From a virus: a stretch of 64,000 bases of DNA. Of the stretch, positions 46,601 to 54,314 are shown one piece after another. The translations under genes were made by a program, and so were the position numbers. Numbering within the stretch: the stretch's first letter is position 1; each line of letters starts with the position of its first letter. Location: positions 57,418-121,417 of IMG/VR virus record IMGVR_UViG_3300008113_000108. One strand, given 5' to 3'. Below the pieces are notes generated by a model. That model had not been told where the DNA came from. It saw only the letters and a list, made by a program, of their open reading frames with translations, and did no database searches.

Positions 46601-46618
46601 TATCCTGTAAACCCATAA
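43610..46618 (+). CDS. Tape-measure-like hub protein with a cysteine peptidase-like domain
   Basis: 1002 residues. The N-terminus (residues 40-110) is coiled coil, and apolar segments follow at about 125-250. GGIVTKPTEAIVGEAGPEAI near 350 is a motif common in tape-measure proteins, and PALLEAGEYVLNKNAV near 680 is a variant. Near residues 755-860, SPPCASWVRMVLGMAG, QPGDVVL and VTHVSIAS look like an NlpC/P60- or CHAP-like Cys/His peptidase. It probably sets tail length and opens peptidoglycan cross-links at entry. The C-terminal module is shared with the next gene. Confidence 0.75.
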   Translation: MAISLFSLKKSPTQKVTSFIDPTKFGGAASGGRKRLQSEVVEAKIANKEVKELGYIRRALETLVSIEKRHYDLVTDSIKQFVLSEEKRQAREEESMQESSKDKEKNKKEEKNPLVREGKKRLEGFGEFLQGLMKMFIGYKILEWASKPENGKKIQNIINFFGRLFKFIGVIGKGIAIAFGATPIGIVLNNLPKAFDLVIKVIGGIVDFLTFKWMGESIQNVGKLIGDSINVLKIIPESIGKVIDFVTNLIPNFIENVLTEGLFGSQKQLQQELDQSEKTGTATSGSDTGGAPNQQTPQIDFGKVLGDSIKGVASKVLENVIPGGKFISDVGKGISGLFGGDKDLPKLAKGGIVTKPTEAIVGEAGPEAILPLDKLGSFGIADFKGKVDKQIPKFIKLLTLPFKIIGAGIVALISSSVSNIPGLGPVLMPLISNVASMFGIPPSLVKGMSNFAAAAVSTVGKGISGAAEIFGSKEPKIQKTDEFKPSGDTSVRGLLGDILTALISKNSSDTKPTQTPSAPPAGASPAPSAAPTSGAPAMPPNASMAKPGEASVQNLEGTVSDLQKKGFKYVNNTANRFFQDEQGRLYEAARTGSTLAGADKFKLKAVTQEQIDKGFTAAGSERTTGSRNNQEIQRQLEMFRIINEGGTLRKQTTGSETQVKQDGKWQNKATGGNIHGFGDGDKYPALLEAGEYVLNKNAVKGVGGQKFLDKINFDMFPRFGNDISRLYDNDKVVTRTYANGGIIAAAKQAVSQGKRGPASPPCASWVRMVLGMAGSPAANKVTAKGDLDPEKKTWGPNMAASFAGSDMGEIIGSQGNLQPGDVVLHRNTYGNYPAGAVTHVSIASEKKGKIYHQPTSGAPPTEGSIWNFKAGIRLGGSGGTLPTSTTSGGGGGDSSSTPDWSSIGTELGNLFKTMNTPVQAEPQEPPKITASVPATSQRLQSAQKENVKIEAEKRVAGKKSTGNVVTIGDPNRTITESNTKAITQPLGGTTPPIPLSVYPVNP

Positions 46619-46619
46619 C

Positions 46620-49496
46620 ATGCAAACTATCACTCCGATAAAGTCAGGTGCATTTTTAAATTCTAGTAAGCGTTTAGCAGAGCTTACTAGAATTCGTAGT
46701 GCTTCTATTACTTTACTGAAGTATAAAAAAGATAGACTTAAGTTAGAATTAAAGTACAAGCAAACTAGAGATAAGTTTGAAACTAGACAAAATATATTAG
46801 ACAGAGAAAAAGCTCAAGAAAAGAAGAAACAAAAAACTATTAAAAGCAGGCTAGCCAGAAAATCTGAAAGAGCTGCCTCTGGTGGATTACTAGATTTGCT
46901 ATTTACATTTGCAAAACTAAAGGTATTACTTTGGGCAGCAGACCCAAAGAATGTCAAGGCATTACAGGGACTATTTGAATTTTTTAAAGGTGTTTTTAAA
47001 GTCATAGACTTCTTTGCAACTATTGGAGTTGAAGGTCTACTAGGAGGTCTTGGAGATTTAGTATCACCAGAGAGCACAAATATTCAAAGATTATTTGCAG
47101 TCTTCAAGATATTTGGTGGATTCTTTATTCTATCAAAGATGCTTAGATGGTCTAATCCATTTAATGCAATTAAGGATCTTCAAAGAAATAAAGGCATAAT
47201 TTCAAAGATATTTAAATCTCTTGCATCCAAAGATTTTAAATCTGCACTTGATGGAATCAAGAAGTTATTAACTCCTCAAATATTCAGAAAAGGTTTAGGT
47301 CAATCTATTCAGAGAGTAATACTCAAAGTATTTGGAAAGGGTGGACTAAAAGCTGTTCAAGCATTAGCAACAAAGCTAGGATTTAAAACTGCTCAGCAAT
47401 TAGTTAAAGGTGGAATTGCAAAAGGTGCTTCTGCAATTGGAAAGAGAATTCCTTTAATTGGTCCATTTATTGGACTTGGAATTAACTTATTGATGGGCGT
47501 TCCTCTGGATGTCTCTCTAGTTAGATTTGCTGGAGCTGCTGCGGGTGAGTGGATTGGAAGACTTTTATTTGGATTACTAGGTGCATTTTTAGGAAGTGTA
47601 ATTCCAGGTGCTGGCACAGCATTAGGTGGTGCTGCTGGTCTAGCTGTTGGTGGTTTTATTGGAAATCTAATTGGTGAATGGTTGGCAGACTTAATGTATG
47701 GTGGGCTGAAATCTTTATTTGGCGGAAAGAAAAAGGAAGAACCAGCACTTGCAGTTGGTGGTATTGTAACAAAACCAACTAGAGCATTAATTGGTGAAGC
47801 AGGACCAGAAGCAGTCATTCCTCTTGGGCAAATTTATAATGGAAGCATTTTAAATGCTCCTCTTGGAATTGTTGCATCATCAATGATTGGTGGTATTGAT
47901 GCACTCATAACATCAATGGGTCCAGTAGGACTAGCATTCAGACCATTTGCATCTCAATTATTAGCACCATATGCAAGAGAATTTGGAAAGGAAAATTATA
48001 CGTTCTCTTCTAATCTTGCCAAAAAATCTGGAGCAACAATAAAAGCATCTCCTGAAAAAGACACTGAAGATCAGCAGGTATTGAGTGCAGTTGTTGGAAC
48101 AGATCTTCCACTAACAATTATTGATAAGAAGCAAGATGAAAAGCAAGATCGTTATAATACTGGATTTAGTGTTCGTGAAATCCTTGCTGATATTTTAAAC
48201 AACATCATCAACATTGATTTTCGTGATGGAGCTGGTGGTCCTGGTGGTGGAGGAGGCGGTGGCGGTGGAACCGATCAGGCATTGACTGCTGCTGATCTAG
48301 ACGCTATTAAGGCATCATCTGCAGATAAACGTGCTGCAGCTCACCTTGCAACTTTAGAGGCATCTGCCCCACAACATGTTGCCGACGTATATCAAGTTAT
48401 TCTAAACAGAGCTGCTAATCAAAGTGGTGGTATTCCTGCAGTCATTACTGCTAAAGAACAGTTCAGTCCATACTCTGCTGCATTGTATGGCTCAAGTGCT
48501 GATGGTGCTGCTGCTAGAAAATATGGTGGTCTTGGACTAACCAAAAAAGAACTATTTGATTTAGCTGGAAAGTCAGATGGTATTCAACAATTAACTAGTA
48601 GATTCCAAGCTGGAAATCCTAAAGTTGCTGCTCAAGTTCTTGCTGACTTTGAGAAGAATGGACCACTATCTCAGAATGCAAAGAAATTTGTTGGTGGTGC
48701 TCAATACTTCATGGGATATAAAGTTACTTCAAATGATAGAAGAAGATCAGATGGAGGAAACTGGTTCAGAGATAGATACCAAACTGGTGGTGTTGTTGCA
48801 ACTCAAGGTGTTGGTGATACTGGTCCTGGTTATACTATTCAGGGAGCTACAGATCAGAGAGGAAGACCTATAGTATTCTCTCAAGCTGCTGCTTCAGCAT
48901 TCGCAAAAATGATGAAGGATTCGGGTGGAGTAGTCAAAGGATCTGATGTTGCAAGTAGCAAGAGAAGTCCAAAGAAAAATTCTGATGTTGGAGGTGCAGC
49001 TAGGTCTAAGCATCTTTATGGAATCGCTATGGATATTCATGGATCCTCTGAGAAGTGGATTAGAAAGAATGGTTCTAAGTATGGATGGATTGTGAATGAT
49101 TATCCAGGATCTCACGGAGGACACTTTGAGTTTGGTGGTCCTGGAATAAAACCATCTGATGCACAGCAACAACAAAGTGCTCCAGGCAATGAAGGAAATC
49201 AAGATACTTCTGAACCACCAAATTGGGATTCTATTGCTAATGAACTTGGCAATTTATATAAACTACTAAATCCTTCTGCACCTTCAGTAGACTCACAAAG
49301 TCTAGCTTCTCAGAGCATGGACTTTTTACAAGCATCCAAATTGGATGTTAAACTTTCTGATACATATATTATATCACAGGGAAGTACTTCGGTTTCAAGC
49401 TTTAATGTACTAACACCACTTCCTCAAGCAGATTATTCTACTGGTGGATTCTCTCATATGGATAGCTCAGCATACCAATTACAAAGTAGACTATAA
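46620..49496 (+). CDS. Second tape-measure-like protein with two wall-hydrolase domains
   Basis: 958 residues, paralogous in layout to its upstream neighbour: an N-terminal coiled coil, apolar helices (about 80-370), and GGIVTKPTRALIGEAGPEAV near 380. A Gly-rich linker near 545 leads to a SleB-like hydrolase (about 560-700, HVADVYQVILNRAANQSGG). An M15 peptidase follows (about 745-845) with SKHLYGIAMDIHG and GGHFEFG giving zinc ligands His, Asp and His. The C-terminal PNWDSIANELGNLYK matches PDWSSIGTELGNLFK in the neighbour. It likely cuts peptidoglycan at infection. Confidence 0.78.
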   Translation: MQTITPIKSGAFLNSSKRLAELTRIRSASITLLKYKKDRLKLELKYKQTRDKFETRQNILDREKAQEKKKQKTIKSRLARKSERAASGGLLDLLFTFAKLKVLLWAADPKNVKALQGLFEFFKGVFKVIDFFATIGVEGLLGGLGDLVSPESTNIQRLFAVFKIFGGFFILSKMLRWSNPFNAIKDLQRNKGIISKIFKSLASKDFKSALDGIKKLLTPQIFRKGLGQSIQRVILKVFGKGGLKAVQALATKLGFKTAQQLVKGGIAKGASAIGKRIPLIGPFIGLGINLLMGVPLDVSLVRFAGAAAGEWIGRLLFGLLGAFLGSVIPGAGTALGGAAGLAVGGFIGNLIGEWLADLMYGGLKSLFGGKKKEEPALAVGGIVTKPTRALIGEAGPEAVIPLGQIYNGSILNAPLGIVASSMIGGIDALITSMGPVGLAFRPFASQLLAPYAREFGKENYTFSSNLAKKSGATIKASPEKDTEDQQVLSAVVGTDLPLTIIDKKQDEKQDRYNTGFSVREILADILNNIINIDFRDGAGGPGGGGGGGGGTDQALTAADLDAIKASSADKRAAAHLATLEASAPQHVADVYQVILNRAANQSGGIPAVITAKEQFSPYSAALYGSSADGAAARKYGGLGLTKKELFDLAGKSDGIQQLTSRFQAGNPKVAAQVLADFEKNGPLSQNAKKFVGGAQYFMGYKVTSNDRRRSDGGNWFRDRYQTGGVVATQGVGDTGPGYTIQGATDQRGRPIVFSQAAASAFAKMMKDSGGVVKGSDVASSKRSPKKNSDVGGAARSKHLYGIAMDIHGSSEKWIRKNGSKYGWIVNDYPGSHGGHFEFGGPGIKPSDAQQQQSAPGNEGNQDTSEPPNWDSIANELGNLYKLLNPSAPSVDSQSLASQSMDFLQASKLDVKLSDTYIISQGSTSVSSFNVLTPLPQADYSTGGFSHMDSSAYQLQSRL

Positions 49497-50818
49497 TGAA
49501 TCAACAATTTGCTGGAGATTTTTCTCTAAAAGAAGTTAGATTATATCCTATAAAAGATGAAGCCAAATTAGCTGGCAACAAAAATTATATTGATATCAAG
49601 CAATTAGTTCAAGAAGTTACTTTATATGAGAGTGTAATTTCTACAAGTTTATACTGTCAATTTGTAGTCCAGGATATTGGAAATAATATCATTGGAGAGT
49701 TACCATTAATTGGTCAAGAGAGAATCGAAGTTATTATATCAACTTTATATGCAAACTATAATCTAAACTTCTACATTCATAAAATTGATGGTAGAGTGAT
49801 GGAAGAAAAGAACCAAGTGTATGTGGTTCATTGTGTAAGTAAAGAAGCATTGATGAATGAATATACTAGAATTCGTGAAAGACTTGGAGGAAAGAAAGCA
49901 GAAGATTTTATTGAAGATAAGTTAAAGACCATCAGCAATAAAAAGTTCAATAAGGATGCTACCTTATATCCTTTCGACATGTATGTTCCGAATTGGAGAT
50001 TATTTGATGCTGCAGTTTGGATGTCTAGAAGAAGTGTAGCATCAAAATATAAAGATTCTGTTGGGTATCTATTTTACGAAACTCTGGAGGGATATAATTT
50101 TAAATCTCTAGATGTTCTGTTCAATGCTCCTCAGTATCCAAACAATTCTACTAGATATGCGTTTGCCCAGGGCAACACTGATGTATCAAAAACAGAAGCC
50201 AACAACTATAGAATCATAAAATATTCTTCTACTAAAGCATTTGATATTTTTGAAGATCTTCGTAATGGAGCCTTCTGCCACAATGCTCTGTATGTTGATA
50301 TCAATAACAGAAACTATCAAAACTGGGTGACAAACGCATCAAGTTATTGGAAAGACATGACTCATTTGGGAAACATGACTCCATTCCCAAATGAAGATTT
50401 ACTCAAGAAGCCATCAAGATTAGTTTATAGACCTACAACTATTTCTACATTTGGATGGAAAGATATGTCTTCATCTGAAATTGAAAGTCTCAATCACATT
50501 GATGAAGTAAACAAGAACTTTGAGAAATCTATCTATAGATATTATTTCCTAGAGTATAACAAGATGGAGATTTCTATTCCAGGAGATCTAAAACTCAGAG
50601 CAGGTAGTGTAATCAATGTTTCTATTCCATCTCCAAAGAGAACTAGCGCAAGCAAGGTAATAGAAGACAAGAGACTTAGTGGAAAGTATTTGGTTCACTC
50701 AGTCAAGCATACGATCCTAAATAGAACTGAATTGAGGACCATTGCCACGTTAACTAGAGATTCTTTTGGAGGCAATGAAATCAATAACATCTCCGCAGAA
50801 ACTAGAGAAACCATCTAA
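49496..50818 (+). CDS. 27: Baseplate hub protein gp27
   Basis: 440 residues (T4 gp27 is 391). It contains LVQEVTLYESVISTSLYCQF near 38 and KLRAGSVINVSIPSPKR near 362, the tube-like barrel pattern of gp27, and LSGKYLVHSVKHTI near 396. It forms the trimeric hub ring that carries the gp5 spike. Coupled one base after the upstream gene and one base before the next. Confidence 0.82.
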   Translation: MNQQFAGDFSLKEVRLYPIKDEAKLAGNKNYIDIKQLVQEVTLYESVISTSLYCQFVVQDIGNNIIGELPLIGQERIEVIISTLYANYNLNFYIHKIDGRVMEEKNQVYVVHCVSKEALMNEYTRIRERLGGKKAEDFIEDKLKTISNKKFNKDATLYPFDMYVPNWRLFDAAVWMSRRSVASKYKDSVGYLFYETLEGYNFKSLDVLFNAPQYPNNSTRYAFAQGNTDVSKTEANNYRIIKYSSTKAFDIFEDLRNGAFCHNALYVDINNRNYQNWVTNASSYWKDMTHLGNMTPFPNEDLLKKPSRLVYRPTTISTFGWKDMSSSEIESLNHIDEVNKNFEKSIYRYYFLEYNKMEISIPGDLKLRAGSVINVSIPSPKRTSASKVIEDKRLSGKYLVHSVKHTILNRTELRTIATLTRDSFGGNEINNISAETRETI

Positions 50819-51033
50819 TGGATAACAATTTAGACAACCATATAGAAAAAAATCGCAGTGAGATTTTTGATCCCAACACAAATTCTCAGCGTCGTCGTTT
50901 CCTAGAGGGTGAACTAGATTCCCTATTGAAGTACAAAGAAAATAATCCAAGTAAAATTGAAGACCCAACACCTTTAGAATTATTCTGTGATGAAAATCCA
51001 GATGCTCCTGAATGCCGCATTTACGAAGTTTAA
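50818..51033 (+). CDS. Small acidic protein between gp27 and gp5, 71 residues
   Basis: Reads MDNNLDNHIEKNRSEIFDPN, then a basic helix (QRRRFLEGELDSLLKY), ending with two Cys (LFCDENPDAPECRIYEV). Overlaps the gp27 stop (TAATG). Its place suggests a hub accessory or assembly factor; unproven. Confidence 0.65.
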   Translation: MDNNLDNHIEKNRSEIFDPNTNSQRRRFLEGELDSLLKYKENNPSKIEDPTPLELFCDENPDAPECRIYEV

Positions 51034-51036
51034 TTC

Positions 51037-53478
51037 ATGTCAATTAATCCTACATTACAAAGCTCTGCTTTCCTTGGCAATAGTGACTTTACTTGGTGGT
51101 TAGGCACAGTAGAGAACTCTGATGATAGAGATGCCAAGTTGGGTAGAGTTCGTGTAAAAATTCTTGGATTTCATGATCCATATGAAAAGCCAGAAAATTT
51201 ACCTTGGGCTTTAGTTCTTCAACCAACTACAAACCCTGCAATTAGTGGTGTAGGTAATGCTGCCAACTCTTTGAAGGCAGGAAGTTTTGTTATGGGATTT
51301 TTCCTAGACTATCCAGATTGTCAGCAGCCTGTAGTTCTAGGATCATTTTATAGCCAAATCAAATCAGTAGTAATTCCAGACTCTCCATCTGCAGCCACAA
51401 ATCCTGGTGCTGTAAATGCCATCACTCCAAAGCAAACTGAGACTGGACAACCACAAGATTCAGAAAGAACCAATGATGCGGGAGGTCTTGCATCTGAATC
51501 TGTAGCTGCATCTTCTCTTCCTGCTTCACCATCTAATCCATCAGGTAATTTAGGTGCAACTTCAGTTGCAGATGGTAAAGATGGTCCTGCTAAAACTCTA
51601 GCAGAAGATATCAAAAGATGTATTGAAGGTCTTGGAAATATATTTAAGACTGGTATTGTATATAATCCAAATGCTTTAAACCCAACTCTGACCCATGATG
51701 TTTCTATTGAACAAAATTATATTCCTGTTGCTAATGTAGGATCATTTCCTCCAGTAGGGCAAATTAAAATTGGAAATGAGGTGATTGGATATAATGGAAA
51801 GAATGAAACATCTCTAGTTCTCCTCAAACGAGGAATGAATAAATCTAAACCTGTTGCTCACACTAAAGGTGCATCAGTAACTTATATCAAGAAAACTGAT
51901 ACTCCTATTGAGATCTACGGTAAGTTTACCAACAAAGTTGTTGATCTAAAGAGTGCTGTAGATAGATGCTTACAGGTAATCAGAAACTTAATTTGGTATG
52001 TCGTCAACCAAGTTAAGTCTTGGTTAATGGCAGAGGTTACAAAAATTCTAAATGCAATTGGTCTAGCTTCCAGCAGTCCAATTCCGTATTTTGTTAAGAC
52101 TGTAACTGAAGTTATCATTCAGATTCTGAGAACCATTGGTTGCACTTTAGATGAAGCTTTAGTTGATGCTTTGATGAAAGGAATTGAAGGATTCATCAAG
52201 GACTTTGTAGAGAATCTTGCTAATGATCTTCTATCTCTAGCAGAAAATTACATTCGATTTGCAGAAGAATGTATCAATAATGTATTTGGTTCTATATTTG
52301 AAATCGTTTCTATTGGAACTGAAATTGCAAATGCAGTCACTGGAATCATTCAGCTAATTGAAAGTGTTGGTAAGATTGGAGAGATGGGTGCTCTATTTGA
52401 TTCCGATGGATATGTCAATGCAAACTTACTATCAAATGTTGGAAACATTGTATCATTCATTCTAAACTTACTTGGCATCGGTTGCAATAGAACTACTGAT
52501 TCTCCAATTCAAATAGATTGGAACGAATGTTCCCTAACAGGAAATAATTGTAATCCATTTAACTTCAGAGTTACAAATAATATTCAAGGTAAATGGAACC
52601 CAGAATATTCTAAGCAGTTTATTCAAGCTAGTGAAAGACATGTTATTGTTATGGATGATACTCCATATAATAACAGACTTGTCATTGAAGCTGTTGGCAG
52701 TAGAACTGGTTTCCAAATTGATGATGATGGAAATATTCGTGTTACAAATAGTAACAATAAAGTTGAAGTAACTTTTGGAAAGCAAGAAGTTACTATCATG
52801 GGAGATGCTCACGTTAAAGTCAAAGGAAATTATCACCTCAAAGTCGGTGGCGATTACCATTTAGAAGTCGATGGAAAGTATAGTGTCTTTGCAAACAGAG
52901 AAAGTAAAGTAACATATAATGGCGAGCACGAAACAATTTACAAGAATGATTCTAAACTCAGCGCCGCAAATGGATTTGCTCTAGCTGCATCTAAACTTGG
53001 ACTATCTGCATCAGGTCAATTAGATTTGTATGCACCTTCATTCAGCACATTCTGCACAGAACAAAACCATCTCTGTACTGGTTCATGGAACTTGTTTGCT
53101 CTATATGATAACAAATACATTGGATTGAATTCCTTCAGACTTATTGGTGCCAATAAGATTAGTTTGCGTGCTGGAGCAAATACTGATATTGGCACAGGTA
53201 TTTCAAATACATTCCAAGCAGCATTGGAAAACACTTGGAAAGGTGGTATTTTGAATACTACTATCATGGGAACCAACAATACAAACAAGCTAGCTATTGA
53301 TTCCAAGAATACTGTTGGTGTTACATCTAAGTCTAGACTTGCAGTGCAGATTGAATCTGTTGGCGGACCAAACTTCTGTGCGATTGCTGCACCAGAGTCT
53401 AGAGATTCTGCTGGACCTATTATAGATAGAAGTGCAACTCTCTGCATGAGACAAGCACCGATCATTATTGATAACTAA
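51037..53478 (+). CDS. 5: Baseplate central spike gp5, without lysozyme domain
   Basis: 813 residues. The N-terminal OB-fold reads WWLGTVENSDDRDAKLGRVR near 15, with VVLGSFYSQ near 100. A Ser/Pro/Gln linker and a long helical middle region (about 290-480) replace the T4 lysozyme domain, of which no catalytic motif is seen. Residues about 540-720 contain short VKG, VGG and VDG repeats (HVKVKGNYHLKVGGDYHLEV), the triple beta-helix needle. It pierces the outer membrane. The wall-cutting role probably moved to the tape-measure-like proteins. Confidence 0.88.
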   Translation: MSINPTLQSSAFLGNSDFTWWLGTVENSDDRDAKLGRVRVKILGFHDPYEKPENLPWALVLQPTTNPAISGVGNAANSLKAGSFVMGFFLDYPDCQQPVVLGSFYSQIKSVVIPDSPSAATNPGAVNAITPKQTETGQPQDSERTNDAGGLASESVAASSLPASPSNPSGNLGATSVADGKDGPAKTLAEDIKRCIEGLGNIFKTGIVYNPNALNPTLTHDVSIEQNYIPVANVGSFPPVGQIKIGNEVIGYNGKNETSLVLLKRGMNKSKPVAHTKGASVTYIKKTDTPIEIYGKFTNKVVDLKSAVDRCLQVIRNLIWYVVNQVKSWLMAEVTKILNAIGLASSSPIPYFVKTVTEVIIQILRTIGCTLDEALVDALMKGIEGFIKDFVENLANDLLSLAENYIRFAEECINNVFGSIFEIVSIGTEIANAVTGIIQLIESVGKIGEMGALFDSDGYVNANLLSNVGNIVSFILNLLGIGCNRTTDSPIQIDWNECSLTGNNCNPFNFRVTNNIQGKWNPEYSKQFIQASERHVIVMDDTPYNNRLVIEAVGSRTGFQIDDDGNIRVTNSNNKVEVTFGKQEVTIMGDAHVKVKGNYHLKVGGDYHLEVDGKYSVFANRESKVTYNGEHETIYKNDSKLSAANGFALAASKLGLSASGQLDLYAPSFSTFCTEQNHLCTGSWNLFALYDNKYIGLNSFRLIGANKISLRAGANTDIGTGISNTFQAALENTWKGGILNTTIMGTNNTNKLAIDSKNTVGVTSKSRLAVQIESVGGPNFCAIAAPESRDSAGPIIDRSATLCMRQAPIIIDN

Positions 53479-53483
53479 TATTA

Positions 53484-53538
53484 CAGGGGTTGACAGGCCG
53501 AGTCCTGTGTGCTATGATACCTAGGTATTGAACCCCTG
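53484..53538 (+). promoter_or_regulatory. Sigma70-type promoter inside inverted repeats
   Basis: TTGACA (53490-53495), a 17-nt spacer ending in TGC, and TATGAT (53513-53518). CAGGGGTT (53484-53491) and AACCCCTG (53531-53538) flank it. A perfect 12-bp palindrome ATACCTAGGTAT (53517-53528) covers the end of the -10 and the start point, a candidate operator. Confidence 0.7.
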
Positions 53539-53541
53539 CCT

Positions 53542-53727
53542 ATGAACATCCGATCCGACTCAACGCTAAACCGAGTGGAAGTTGATGTTCTTTCTAGAAC
53601 TATTCATCTTCATGGCGATGATGGAGAGTACCTTGAAGTACATGAACCAGATCCACAAGACTTTACAAACATGTGTAACTTTATCAATGAAAGTTTGAAT
53701 ACTGATATGATTGAGTACAAGTATTGA
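53542..53727 (+). CDS. Small acidic protein, 61 residues
   Basis: Reads MNIRSDSTLNRVEVDVLSRT and ends FINESLNTDMIEYKY. A beta-rich first half, then a helix. It starts directly after the inverted repeat and is isolated from the tail genes by its own promoter. Function unknown. The 84-nt gap to tRNA-Leu is T-rich, with only AGGA-TTTTTTG-TCCT as a weak hairpin. Confidence 0.6.
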   Translation: MNIRSDSTLNRVEVDVLSRTIHLHGDDGEYLEVHEPDPQDFTNMCNFINESLNTDMIEYKY

Positions 53728-53811
53728 AAATCAAAATGCCCCTTTAATTACCAAATACCCCCAAAAAAATTCCCCAGGATTTTTTGTCCTATAGGTTTTT
53801 TTGGGTTTATT

Positions 53812-53894
53812 GGGCGTATGGTGAAATTGGTAAACACAACTGACTTAAAATCAGTCGAGGATTCCTCTTGTCGGTTCAAGTCCGACTATGCCCA
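53812..53894 (+). tRNA. tRNA-Leu (TAA)
   Basis: Class II. Acceptor GGGCGTA pairs with TATGCCC (one G-T), the anticodon arm is ACTGA-CTTAAAA-TCAGT, a long variable arm is present, and the T arm is GTCGGTTCAAGTCCGAC. Confidence 0.92.
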
Positions 53895-53900
53895 TAAATA
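53894..53900 (+). promoter_or_regulatory. Late promoter motif directly behind tRNA-Leu
   Basis: ATAAATA beginning at the tRNA discriminator base, 25 nt before the speD start codon. AAATAAA/TTTATTT flank the next few bases. Confidence 0.5.
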
Positions 53901-53925
53901 AATCATCGTTTATTTTGACACGGAA

Positions 53926-54261
53926 TTGAAAAAGCTAGGAAAACACTGTGTAGCAGAACTGTACGGCTGCGATCATTCAATTCTCGATAACGAGAAAACT
54001 TTAATTGAATTAATCAAAGAATCTATTGATATTGCTGACGCAACTCTTTTAGACATTTGCTCTTATAAATTCCAGCCACAGGGGGTTACAATCGTAGCTT
54101 TGCTGTCAGAAAGTCATATTTCTATTCACACTTGGCCCGAAGATGGCAACGTCGCATTAGACGTTTTTACCTGCGGAAGTTCTAAGCCAGATTTAGCACT
54201 TTTGCACATCATAAACTTCCTAAAACCATCTGAATATAACATGAATTGCTTTGATCGGTAA
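53926..54261 (+). CDS. speD: S-adenosylmethionine decarboxylase proenzyme SpeD
   Basis: 111 residues (short prokaryotic type, about 115-125). A TTG start codon at 53926 is proposed because no ATG, GTG or CTG fits before the conserved KKLGKHCVAELYGC. LLSESHISIHTWPE near residue 65 holds the Glu-Ser site where self-cleavage makes the pyruvoyl group, and VFTCGSS supplies the catalytic Cys. It makes decarboxylated AdoMet for polyamine synthesis. A known cyanophage metabolic gene. Only a weak ribosome site (GGA) is visible. Confidence 0.9.
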   Translation: MKKLGKHCVAELYGCDHSILDNEKTLIELIKESIDIADATLLDICSYKFQPQGVTIVALLSESHISIHTWPEDGNVALDVFTCGSSKPDLALLHIINFLKPSEYNMNCFDR

Positions 54262-54265
54262 GCAT

Positions 54266-54288
54266 ATCTAGTATAAATAAATCTAGAT
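54266..54288 (+). promoter_or_regulatory. Late promoter within a short inverted repeat
   Basis: TATAAATA (54272-54279) lies between ATCTAG (54266-54271) and CTAGAT (54283-54288), 35 nt before the giant gene's ATG. Confidence 0.6.
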
Positions 54289-54314
54289 TTTTTACCTCCG
54301 TCACGGTAACTCAT

